Origin: AP-15 sp963777435
Lineage (GTDB): Bacteria; Pseudomonadota; Alphaproteobacteria; ATCC43930; CGMCC-115725
Assembly (NCBI GenBank): GCA_963777435.1
Contig: CAVZQT010000003.1
Location: 1,798,001 to 1,862,000, forward strand
Length of the DNA stretch: 64,000 nt
Direction of reading: 5' to 3'
Under the pieces are notes generated by a model. That model was not told the origin of the DNA and made no database searches. It saw nothing but the letters and a program-made list of their open reading frames with translations. Of this stretch, positions 44,357 to 52,001 are shown piece after piece. Within the stretch, counting starts at the first letter, position 1. Each line of letters starts with the position of its first letter. Position numbers and translations under genes: made by a program.

Positions 44357-44836
44357 ATGATTTTAGCGAACCCCGCAGCGCTCAGGGAGGCTGTGCCGGC
44401 GGGGATGCGAGTGATGGGGCTCGATGTCGGCACCAAAACCATCGGCCTGGCGCTCTCTGATACCCGGTTGATAATCGCAACGCCGCTCGAAACCATCCGA
44501 CGCCGGCGCTTTCGTGAGGATATGGCGGCGCTATCCGCTTTAATCGATCGCCACGGAGTCGGTGGGCTGGTCATCGGTCTGCCGCTGGCCTTGGCCGGCG
44601 GGGATAGTCCCCGAACCCAGTCGGTGCGCCAGTTCGCCCGCAATGTTGTGGCCCAGCGCGAATTACCTGTGGCCTTGTGGGACGAGCGCCTGTCGACAGC
44701 CGCGGTCGAGCGCCAGATGATCGCGGCCGACTTGACCCGCAGACGCCGCGGCGAAATTGTCGACAAAGTCGCCGCCGCCTACATCCTGCAGGGCTGCCTC
44801 GATTTCCTTAACTGGGCCAATCACCCACCGGTGTAA
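44357..44836 (+). CDS. ruvX: Holliday junction resolvase-like protein (YqgF)
   Basis: A 159-residue YqgF/RuvX. MRVMGLDVGTKTIGLALSDT is the RNase-H-like first strand with its catalytic Asp. LIATPLETI-like sequence (LIIATPLETIRRRRF) and GLVIGLPLALAGGDSPRTQS follow. ALWDERLSTAAVERQMIAAD includes the catalytic Glu, and GEIVDKVAAAYILQGCLDFL holds the last Asp. It is involved in 16S rRNA end processing and/or Holliday junction cleavage. Start ATG 44357 is used; an alternative is the internal MRVMG. There is no clear Shine-Dalgarno. Confidence 0.93.
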   Translation: MILANPAALREAVPAGMRVMGLDVGTKTIGLALSDTRLIIATPLETIRRRRFREDMAALSALIDRHGVGGLVIGLPLALAGGDSPRTQSVRQFARNVVAQRELPVALWDERLSTAAVERQMIAADLTRRRRGEIVDKVAAAYILQGCLDFLNWANHPPV

Positions 44837-44894
44837 GTTATGTTTGCGGTGGGCAGATGCGAGAGCAACCAATTCGAGGCCGCTTGGGCGCAAC

Positions 44895-44923
44895 TTGTTG
44901 CGGGGCCCCATTGCGTTTATAAT
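44895..44923 (+). promoter_or_regulatory. Strong sigma70-type promoter of pyrB
   Basis: TTGTTG at 44895-44900 and a perfect TATAAT at 44918-44923 are separated by exactly 17 bases. Transcription should begin at about 44930-44932, which is the pyrB ATG itself (44932). No Shine-Dalgarno precedes the ATG, so the message is likely leaderless. Confidence 0.65.
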
Positions 44924-44931
44924 TGCAGCGC

Positions 44932-45921
44932 ATGCAGGGAGCTGATTGCGACAGCGCGTTCCGGCACCGCCACCTCCTCGGCATCGAGGGCTTATCTCCG
45001 GCGGAGATTGAACGTTTTCTTGATCTCGCCGATGGCTATGTCGAGCTGAACCGCCAAGCCGACAAAAAGCGCTCGCTATTGCGCGGTCGCACGCTGATTA
45101 ACTGCTTTTTCGAAAATTCGACCCGTACCCGCACTTCGTTCGAGGTGGCCGGCAAAAGGCTCGGCGCCGACGTCATCAACATGGCGCTGGCAGTAAGCTC
45201 GATGGTGAAGGGCGAAACCCTGATCGACACCGCGATGACGTTGAACGCAATGCACCCGGATGTTCTGGTCGTGCGTCATCCCGAATCCGGTGCGGTGCAA
45301 TTGCTCTCGGAAAAGGTCGATTGCGCGGTCATCAACGCCGGCGATGGCAGTCACGAGCACCCGACCCAGGCCTTGCTCGATGCGCTGACCATTCGCCGGC
45401 GCAAGGGCCGGCTCGGCGGGCTCACCGTCGCGATCTGCGGCGACATTTTGCACAGCCGGGTGGCGCGCTCCAACATCGAGCTGTTGAACACGATGGGTGC
45501 CCGGGTCCGGGTCGTGGCGCCGCGCACCCTCTTGCCGGCCGAGATCGAGCGGCTCGGGGTAGAGGTGTTCCACGACATGGCGGCCGGGCTCGCCGACGTC
45601 GACATCGTCATGATGCTGCGCTTGCAGAGCGAGCGAATGCACGGCTCGTTTGTGCCGTCCACCCGTGAATATTTTCATTTCTTCGGCCTCGATTACGGCA
45701 AGTTGCGGCTGGCGAAACCGGATGCGCTGATCATGCATCCCGGCCCGATGAACCGCGGCGTCGAAATCGGCAGCGAGGTCGCCGACGACATCGACCGCAG
45801 CCTGATCCGACATCAGGTCGAAATGGGGGTTGCGGTGCGGATGGCATGCCTCGAGATCCTGGCGGGCGATCTCGGCAACAGCCCCCCACCCTCACCTCTC
45901 CCGCAACCGGCAGAGGGTTAA
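44932..45921 (+). CDS. pyrB: Aspartate carbamoyltransferase catalytic subunit
   Basis: A 329-residue enzyme joining carbamoyl phosphate and aspartate in pyrimidine synthesis. FENSTRTRTSFEVAGKRLGA is the carbamoyl-phosphate-binding motif. SSMVKGETLIDTAMTLNAMH, then VINAGDGSHEHPTQALLDAL and VAICGDILHSRVARSNIELL follow. HPGPMNRGVEIGSEVADDID is the aspartate-binding region. The last residues NSPPPSPLPQPAEG are unlike the family and are encoded by a REP-like repeat (45882-45918), so the C-terminus has been extended or replaced by the repeat. It is the first gene of pyrB-pyrC. ATG 44932 follows a near-perfect promoter. Confidence 0.96.
   Translation: MQGADCDSAFRHRHLLGIEGLSPAEIERFLDLADGYVELNRQADKKRSLLRGRTLINCFFENSTRTRTSFEVAGKRLGADVINMALAVSSMVKGETLIDTAMTLNAMHPDVLVVRHPESGAVQLLSEKVDCAVINAGDGSHEHPTQALLDALTIRRRKGRLGGLTVAICGDILHSRVARSNIELLNTMGARVRVVAPRTLLPAEIERLGVEVFHDMAAGLADVDIVMMLRLQSERMHGSFVPSTREYFHFFGLDYGKLRLAKPDALIMHPGPMNRGVEIGSEVADDIDRSLIRHQVEMGVAVRMACLEILAGDLGNSPPPSPLPQPAEG
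45882..45918. repeat. REP-like element forming the 3' end of pyrB
   Basis: The sequence CCCTCACCTCTCCC and its mate CGGCAGAGGG form a hairpin (CCTCTCCCG with CGGCAGAGG, one mismatch). It resembles the element at 32201-32260. It overlaps the last codons of pyrB and lies just before the pyrC start. Confidence 0.5.
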
Positions 45922-45966
45922 GAAGCGAACGTGAACCGTCGACCCGCTGACGCGGAGGCCCCGCGA

Positions 45967-47238
45967 ATGCTGATCACCGGTGCGCGCCTGCTCGATCCGG
46001 CAAGCGGCCTCGACGCGATCGGCGATTTGCTGATCGAGGGGACAAAGATCGCAGGCCTCGGCGGAGCAATCCCCGCCCGCGACGCCCAGATCGTGGCTGC
46101 CGAAGGATTGTGTCTCGCACCTGGCCTCGTCGATATGCGTGTGCAATTGCGCGAACCCGGCGCCGAGCACATGGAGTTGATCGAGAGCGCCGGCCACGCG
46201 GCGGCGGCCGGCGGGGTCACGACAATGGCCGCCCTGCCCAACACCGAGCCGCCGGTCGATGACGTCTCGGTCGTCGAGTTCCTCGCACGGCGGGCGCGCG
46301 AGGTTAGGCTCGCCAAGGTCCACACCTATGCCGCGGCAACCAAGGGGCTCGCGGGGCGTCACCTGACCGAAATGGGTCTGTTGGCGGCGAACGGCGCTGT
46401 CGGCTTTACCGATGGGACAAAGGCAATCGCCGATGCGCTGGTGATGCGCCGTGTCCTATCGTACGCCTGCACCTTCGACTTGCTGGTGGTTCAGCATCCT
46501 GAGGAGCCAAGCCTCGCCGGCGCCGGCGAGGTCAATGAGGGCGAAATCGCCACCCGGCTTGGGCTCGCAGCGATCCCGCCCGCCGCCGAGGTGATCATGA
46601 TCGAGCGCGATCTGCGCCTCGTCGCGATCACCGGCGCGCGCTATCACGCCGCCCATCTCTCGACGGCGGAGGGGGTCGGGGCGATTCGGCGAGCCAAGGC
46701 GCAAGGGCTGCCGGTGACCTGCGATACCGCGCCGCCCTATTTCGCGCTGAACGAAACCGCGATAGGCGACTATCGCACCTTTGCGAAATTGTCGCCGCCA
46801 TTACGCAGCGAATGGGACCGCCGAGCAGTCGTGGAGGGGCTGCGCGATGGCACGATCGACGCGATTGCCAGCGATCATGCGCCATGGGACCAGGATTTGA
46901 AGCGGCTGCCGTTCAGTTCGGCGGCCTATGGCATTGTCGGGTTAGAAACCCTGCTGCCCCTGTCTCTCGAGCTTTATCATAACCGGCATCTCAGCCTGCT
47001 CGACGTGATTGCATCGCTGACCGTCAAGCCGGCGCAGATCCTGCGGCTCCCGGTCGGGCGTTTGGCGGAGGGGGCGCCCGCCGATCTGGTGCTCTTTGAC
47101 CCGGATCTGCCGTGGCGCATCCGCACCGACGATTTCCGCTCGAAATCGAAGAACGCCCCATTCGACGGCCGCCCGGTACAGGGGCGAGTAATGCGCACGA
47201 TCGTCGACGGGCGCACGGTCTTTCAGCGCGATAGTTGA
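45967..47238 (+). CDS. pyrC: Dihydroorotase-like protein (PyrC/PyrX type), metal motif degenerate
   Basis: A 423-residue amidohydrolase-fold protein. ATG 45967 has GGAGG nine bases before it; GTG 45931 is an alternative start adding 12 residues. The position of the usual HxH zinc motif reads LVDMRVQLREPGAEHMELIE, with Arg and Gln in place of both His. AAAAGGVTTMAALPNTEPPV, a possible ligand in VVQHPEEPSLAGAGEVNEGE, AAHLSTAEGVGAIRRAKAQG and IASDHAPWDQDLKRLPFSSA are retained, while the usual histidine pair in the TP-HH region reads TAPPYFALNE. It may be the noncatalytic PyrX-type partner of PyrB, as in Pseudomonas, with an active PyrC elsewhere. It is in an operon with pyrB. Confidence 0.85.
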   Translation: MLITGARLLDPASGLDAIGDLLIEGTKIAGLGGAIPARDAQIVAAEGLCLAPGLVDMRVQLREPGAEHMELIESAGHAAAAGGVTTMAALPNTEPPVDDVSVVEFLARRAREVRLAKVHTYAAATKGLAGRHLTEMGLLAANGAVGFTDGTKAIADALVMRRVLSYACTFDLLVVQHPEEPSLAGAGEVNEGEIATRLGLAAIPPAAEVIMIERDLRLVAITGARYHAAHLSTAEGVGAIRRAKAQGLPVTCDTAPPYFALNETAIGDYRTFAKLSPPLRSEWDRRAVVEGLRDGTIDAIASDHAPWDQDLKRLPFSSAAYGIVGLETLLPLSLELYHNRHLSLLDVIASLTVKPAQILRLPVGRLAEGAPADLVLFDPDLPWRIRTDDFRSKSKNAPFDGRPVQGRVMRTIVDGRTVFQRDS

Positions 47239-47340
47239 TGGGGATGTGGCCTAATTCGCCAATGCGCAACGCCCAAATTTCGGCGGCTACAATGGAACCT
47301 GGGCTGCGCCGGGAAGGCAAAGCGGTGCGGTGAGTTCGAG

Positions 47341-47928
47341 TTGAGCCCTCTGATCCTTGCTGCAATCATCGGCTATCTGCTCGGGTCGATCCCGTTTGGG
47401 TTGGTGTTGGGCCGGGTTGCGGGCTATGGCGACATTCGCCAAATCGGCTCGGGCAATATCGGCGCCACCAATGTGTTGCGCACCGGCAGCATGGGTTTGG
47501 CGGCGCTCACCCTGCTGCTCGATCTTGCCAAAGGTTACGCAGCCGTGGTGATCGCCTGGCATTGGGGCGAGAGGGCGGCGTTGGCGGCGGGGCTGTGGGC
47601 AGTGCTGGGCCACATGTTCCCGATCTGGCTCGGCTTTCACGGGGGCAAGGGCGTGGCGACAGCCCTCGGCATATTGATCGCTCTCGCCTGGCCGGTGGCG
47701 GCGATTGCGGCGTTGATCTGGATCGGCGTCGCCTTCGTGTTTCGGTATTCATCGCTGGCGGCTCTGGTCGCGGCTGCGGCCAGCGCGGTGATTGCCCCCT
47801 TTGTCGCCGATCGCGCCACAGGCATCATCATTGCGCTGATCGCATTGCTGGTAATTCTGCGCCATCAGGCAAATATCCGGCGGCTGATCGCCGGGCGGGA
47901 ACACCGCCTCTCATTCCGGAAAAGTTGA
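47341..47928 (+). CDS. plsY: Glycerol-3-phosphate acyltransferase PlsY
   Basis: A 195-residue membrane protein that acylates glycerol-3-phosphate with acyl-phosphate at the start of phospholipid synthesis. It starts with TTG (47341). IIGYLLGSIPFGLVLGRVAG, IRQIGSGNIGATNVLRTGSM, then LTLLLDLAKGYAAVVIA and WLGFHGGKGVATALGILIAL carry the family motifs (SGNIGATN and GGKGVAT). About five hydrophobic segments are visible. Its stop overlaps the dprA start. Confidence 0.95.
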   Translation: MSPLILAAIIGYLLGSIPFGLVLGRVAGYGDIRQIGSGNIGATNVLRTGSMGLAALTLLLDLAKGYAAVVIAWHWGERAALAAGLWAVLGHMFPIWLGFHGGKGVATALGILIALAWPVAAIAALIWIGVAFVFRYSSLAALVAAAASAVIAPFVADRATGIIIALIALLVILRHQANIRRLIAGREHRLSFRKS

Positions 47929-49079
47929 GACGAGCCCTGGCCCAGCGCGAACTCGATCCCGAAGAGCGGCTCGACTGGCTCCGGCTCACCCGCACCGAGA
48001 CGATCGGGCCGGTCAGTTTTTTTGCGATGCTGCGCCGTTTCGGCTCGCCGCGCGCCGCGCTTGAAGCGTTGCCTCGGCTGGCCCGCCGCGGAGAGCGCGC
48101 CCACACCGTTGCCGCAACATCCCGCGCCGCGGCCGAAGCCGAACTGAAAGCGGTGCATCGCGTCGGTGGCCGGATCATCTGTTGGGGCGAGCCCGGCTAT
48201 CCCGCTGCCCTCACCCAGATCGAGGACGCGCCCCCGGTCCTGACCGTGCTCGGCAGCGCCGAGTTGCTCGACCGCCCAATCGTGGCAATCGTCGGTGCGC
48301 GCAACGCTTCGGCAAATGGGCGCCGTTTGGCCCGCGAGCTTGCCGCAGGACTCGGGCAAGCCGGGCTGGTCGTTGCATCGGGTCTCGCCCGCGGCATCGA
48401 CGCCGCGGCCCACCTCGGAGCACTTGATACCGGCTCCGCGGCCGTGGTTGCGGGCGGTGTGGACGTTGTCTACCCCGAAGAAAACCGCAGCCTTTACGAT
48501 GCCCTGCGCCAACACGGGGTGATCATTGCCGAATTGCCGCTAGCAAGCGAGCCGCAGGCCCGGCACTTTCCCCGCCGCAATCGAATCATCTCGGGGATGG
48601 CGCTGGGTGTGCTGGTGGTCGAGGCGGCGGCGCGATCGGGCTCGCTGATCACCGCGCGTTACGCGCTGGAACAGGGCCGGGAGGTTTTTGCGGTGCCCGG
48701 CTCGCCGCTCGACCCGCGTTGCCGTGGTGCCAACGATTTGCTGCGCCGCGGCGCTACATTGACCGAAACCGTCGACGACGTTCTGACCCAACTCGGGCCT
48801 TTGGTGCAAAGCGGGCCTCCAGCGCGGCCAATCTCGCCGCCATTGCCGAGCGAAGAGAGATGGTCATTGGACATACCCAAAGGCGGCGCCGGCGAGCCCG
48901 CCGCGGATGAGGATGCACTCGGTATGATCGTCGAACGATTGGGACCAACACCCGTCGCAGTTGACGAATTGGTGCGGCAGTGCCAATTGACAGCCTCCGC
49001 TGTTGCGACACTCCTTCTCGAACTGGAACTGTCGGGCCGGGTGGAGCGTCACCCCGGCAATCTGGTGTCGCTGCGCTGA
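47925..49079 (+). CDS. dprA: DNA processing protein DprA
   Basis: A 384-residue protein; a TTG start at 47925 overlaps the plsY stop by four bases (TTGA), with GGAAAAG just upstream. The Rossmann-like core has IVAIVGARNASANGRRLARE, SGLARGIDAAAHLGALDTGS and AVVAGGVDVVYPEENRSLYD. PRRNRIISGMALGVLVVEAA, then ARSGSLITARYALEQGREVF and AVPGSPLDPRCRGANDLLRR follow. A winged-helix C-terminal domain ends SGRVERHPGNLVSLR. It loads RecA on incoming single-stranded DNA in natural transformation and is widespread even in bacteria not known to be competent. Confidence 0.95.
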   Translation: MRRALAQRELDPEERLDWLRLTRTETIGPVSFFAMLRRFGSPRAALEALPRLARRGERAHTVAATSRAAAEAELKAVHRVGGRIICWGEPGYPAALTQIEDAPPVLTVLGSAELLDRPIVAIVGARNASANGRRLARELAAGLGQAGLVVASGLARGIDAAAHLGALDTGSAAVVAGGVDVVYPEENRSLYDALRQHGVIIAELPLASEPQARHFPRRNRIISGMALGVLVVEAAARSGSLITARYALEQGREVFAVPGSPLDPRCRGANDLLRRGATLTETVDDVLTQLGPLVQSGPPARPISPPLPSEERWSLDIPKGGAGEPAADEDALGMIVERLGPTPVAVDELVRQCQLTASAVATLLLELELSGRVERHPGNLVSLR

Positions 49080-49247
49080 GACCGAGTTACGGGTATCCGA
49101 GAACCTGATTAATGCCGCGTGATCCTGCTAACCTAAGGACTAGGAGCGATGCTTGATCGCGTCGCACTATCTGCCTTCGGCCGCGGCGGCGCGGCGTTTG
49201 CACTCACCTAGCGTGTCCCACCCAATATCCTTTGATCGAAACGGTTG

Positions 49248-52001
49248 ATGAAAGTCGTCGTCGTCGAATCGCCGGCAAAAGCGAAAACCATCAATAAATA
49301 TCTCGGTGACGACTACAAAGTCATCGCGAGCTACGGTCACGTGCGCGATCTGCCGGCAAAGGACGGGTCCGTCCAGCCGGACGCCGACTTTGCCATGTCC
49401 TGGGAGGTCGACGGCAAATCCGAAAAGCACATGAAAGAGATCGTCCAGGCGATGCGGGGCGCCGACGGGCTGTTCCTCGCGACCGACCCGGACCGCGAAG
49501 GCGAAGCGATTTCGTGGCACGTCCAGGAGGTGCTTAAAGCACGTCGGGCACTGAAGGATGTCGATGTCAAGCGGGTGGTGTTCAATGAAGTCACCCGAAA
49601 TGCCGTCGTCGACGCATTCAGCCGCCCGCGTGAAATCGACCGCGAACTAGTCGAAGCTTATCTTGCGCGCCGCGCGCTCGATTATTTGGTTGGTTTCACT
49701 TTGTCGCCGGTGCTGTGGCGCAAATTGCCCGGCAGCCGCTCGGCCGGCCGGGTGCAATCGGTCGCATTGCGCCTGATTTGCGAGCGCGAAGCCGAGATCG
49801 AAGCCTTCAAGCCGCGCGAATATTGGACAGTCGAGGTAATTTTCACGACCGAGCGCGGACAGAGTTTTACCGCGCGGTTGACCCATCTTGATGGGAAACG
49901 GCTCGAACGCTTCGAACTCGACAGCGAGGCTAAAGCGCGCGCCGCCGCCGACGCGATCCTCGGCGCGGCCGGGTTTTCTGTTGCCGAGATCGACAGCAGG
50001 CAAGTTCGGCGCAACCCGTTTCCGCCGTTTACGACATCGACATTGCAGCAGGAAGCGTCGCGCAAACTTGGTCTTGGCGCCACCCGCACGATGCAGATTG
50101 CGCAGCGGCTTTATGAAGGCACCGATCTCAGCGGCGAAACCGTCGGATTGATCACCTATATGCGCACCGACGGAGTCGCCATTTCAGCCGAGGCGGTCGC
50201 CGCCGCACGCGCCCTGATCGGCGTCGAATTTGGCGCGAATTATGTCCCCGCGTCGCCGCGTGTCTATCGCAGCCCGGCAAAAAACGCGCAGGAAGCCCAC
50301 GAGGCGATTCGCCCGACCGATGTCGCGCGCAAGCCGCCCGATGTGGCGTCTTATCTCGACCACGATCAGCGCCGCCTTTACGAACTAATCTGGAAGCGCA
50401 CCTTGGCGAGCCAGATGGCGTCGGCCTTGCTCGAACAGGTCACCGTCGATCTCGCCGATCCAAGCGGAAAGTTGCGGCTGCGAGCCAGCGGCTCCGTTGT
50501 CCTATTCGACGGCTTTCTCGCGCTTTATCAGGAAGACCGCGACGACAGCGCCGACGAAGAGGGTGAAGGCGCCCGGCTGCCGCAGATGCGCAAGAGCGAG
50601 AGCCTGGCGCGTGGCGCGGTCGCGCCCAACCAGCATTTCACCCAGCCGCCGCCGCGCTACACCGAGGCGAGCCTCGTTAAAAAGCTCGAAGAGCTCGGCA
50701 TCGGCCGCCCGTCCACCTACGCCGCAATCTTGCAGGTGCTTCAGGACCGCACCTATGTCCGGCTCGATAAAAAGCGGTTCTTCCCGGAGGATCGCGGCCG
50801 CCTGGTCACCGCGTTCCTAACCAGCTTTTTCGAGCGGTACGTCGAGTACAATTTCACTGCCGATCTCGAAAACCAACTCGATGATGTCTCCGGGGGCCGG
50901 ATCGACTGGAAGGAATTGCTGCGCAATTTCTGGCGCGATTTCTCGGCCTCGGTTGACGGCACCAAGGACCTGACGATCACCCAGGTTCTGCAAGCGCTCG
51001 ACGATGACCTCGGCCGGCATTTCTTTCCGAATGACGGCTCCGGCCGCGACGCGCGGCTGTGCCCGGTGTGCAACGCCGGTCGGCTCAGCCTCAAGCTCGG
51101 CAAGTTCGGTGCATTCATTGGCTGCTCGAACTATCCGAATTGCCGCTACACCCGGCCGCTTGGGGTCGAAGGAGAGGGCGAAGAGGCCACCGAGACTGCT
51201 CTCGGCACCGATCCGGAGAGCGGATTCGAAGTAACGTTAAAGAAAGGCCCGTTCGGGCACTACGTGCAACTTGGCACTGCGAACGGCGAAACGAAACCAA
51301 AGCGTGTGGCATTGCCGCGCTCGCTGAAGCCTGCCGACGTCGATCTAGAGACGGCGTTGCGCCTATTGGCATTGCCGCGCGAGCTTGGCCGCCACCCGGA
51401 AACCGGCGAGGTGATCACAGCCGGTATCGGTCGCTTTGGCCCCTACATCAAGCATGGTTCGACCTATAAGTCGCTGACCGCCGAAGACGACGTGCTGACG
51501 ATCGGGGCGAACCGGGCTGTCGTATTATTGGCCGAGCCGGCTGCGGAGCGGCGGCGCGGCGCCCCGCAACCGTTGCGCGAGCTTGGAACACATCCCGATG
51601 GCGGCGGCGTCGCATTGTTCCAGGGCCGCTACGGCCCCTATGTCAGCCATGACGGCGTCTTCGCATCTCTGCCGCGTGACGCCGATCCCGGCACTTTTTC
51701 GCTGGAGCAAGCGATCCCGCTGCTTGAGGAGCGTCGCAAGAACAGCCCCCGCCGCCAACACAAATCTACAAAAAGCGGCAGGTCAAAACCAGCGACCGCC
51801 GGGACAGCTTCGGCGCGCAAGCCGGCAAAGGCTCCGGCCACCGCATCTGCCGCGAGCGGGTCTGCCGCGAAGTTGAAACGGCCCGTAGCGGCGAAAGCAA
51901 AACGGCCGGCGACCGCAAAAACGCCGCCCGCGAAAAAGATGGCTGCCGCTGGCCGCGCGGTAAAAAAGCCGCGGGCCCGCGCGGGCACTCAGCCGGGCTG
52001 A
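49248..52001 (+). CDS. topA: DNA topoisomerase I
   Basis: A 917-residue type IA topoisomerase. The TOPRIM domain begins MKVVVVESPAKAKTINKYLG and includes LFLATDPDREGEAISWHVQE. The active-site Tyr lies in GLITYMRTDGVAISAEAVAA. A zinc-ribbon region has LCPVCNAGRLSLKLGKFGAF with IGCSNYPNCRYTRPLGVEGE, then several repeated C-terminal modules (RFGPYIKHGSTYKSL and RYGPYVSHDGVFASLP). The last about 65 residues are a Lys/Ala/Pro-rich basic tail. It relaxes negative supercoils. TTG 49245 is immediately before ATG 49248; the ATG is chosen. rnr starts directly after its stop. Confidence 0.97.
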   Translation: MKVVVVESPAKAKTINKYLGDDYKVIASYGHVRDLPAKDGSVQPDADFAMSWEVDGKSEKHMKEIVQAMRGADGLFLATDPDREGEAISWHVQEVLKARRALKDVDVKRVVFNEVTRNAVVDAFSRPREIDRELVEAYLARRALDYLVGFTLSPVLWRKLPGSRSAGRVQSVALRLICEREAEIEAFKPREYWTVEVIFTTERGQSFTARLTHLDGKRLERFELDSEAKARAAADAILGAAGFSVAEIDSRQVRRNPFPPFTTSTLQQEASRKLGLGATRTMQIAQRLYEGTDLSGETVGLITYMRTDGVAISAEAVAAARALIGVEFGANYVPASPRVYRSPAKNAQEAHEAIRPTDVARKPPDVASYLDHDQRRLYELIWKRTLASQMASALLEQVTVDLADPSGKLRLRASGSVVLFDGFLALYQEDRDDSADEEGEGARLPQMRKSESLARGAVAPNQHFTQPPPRYTEASLVKKLEELGIGRPSTYAAILQVLQDRTYVRLDKKRFFPEDRGRLVTAFLTSFFERYVEYNFTADLENQLDDVSGGRIDWKELLRNFWRDFSASVDGTKDLTITQVLQALDDDLGRHFFPNDGSGRDARLCPVCNAGRLSLKLGKFGAFIGCSNYPNCRYTRPLGVEGEGEEATETALGTDPESGFEVTLKKGPFGHYVQLGTANGETKPKRVALPRSLKPADVDLETALRLLALPRELGRHPETGEVITAGIGRFGPYIKHGSTYKSLTAEDDVLTIGANRAVVLLAEPAAERRRGAPQPLRELGTHPDGGGVALFQGRYGPYVSHDGVFASLPRDADPGTFSLEQAIPLLEERRKNSPRRQHKSTKSGRSKPATAGTASARKPAKAPATASAASGSAAKLKRPVAAKAKRPATAKTPPAKKMAAAGRAVKKPRARAGTQPG

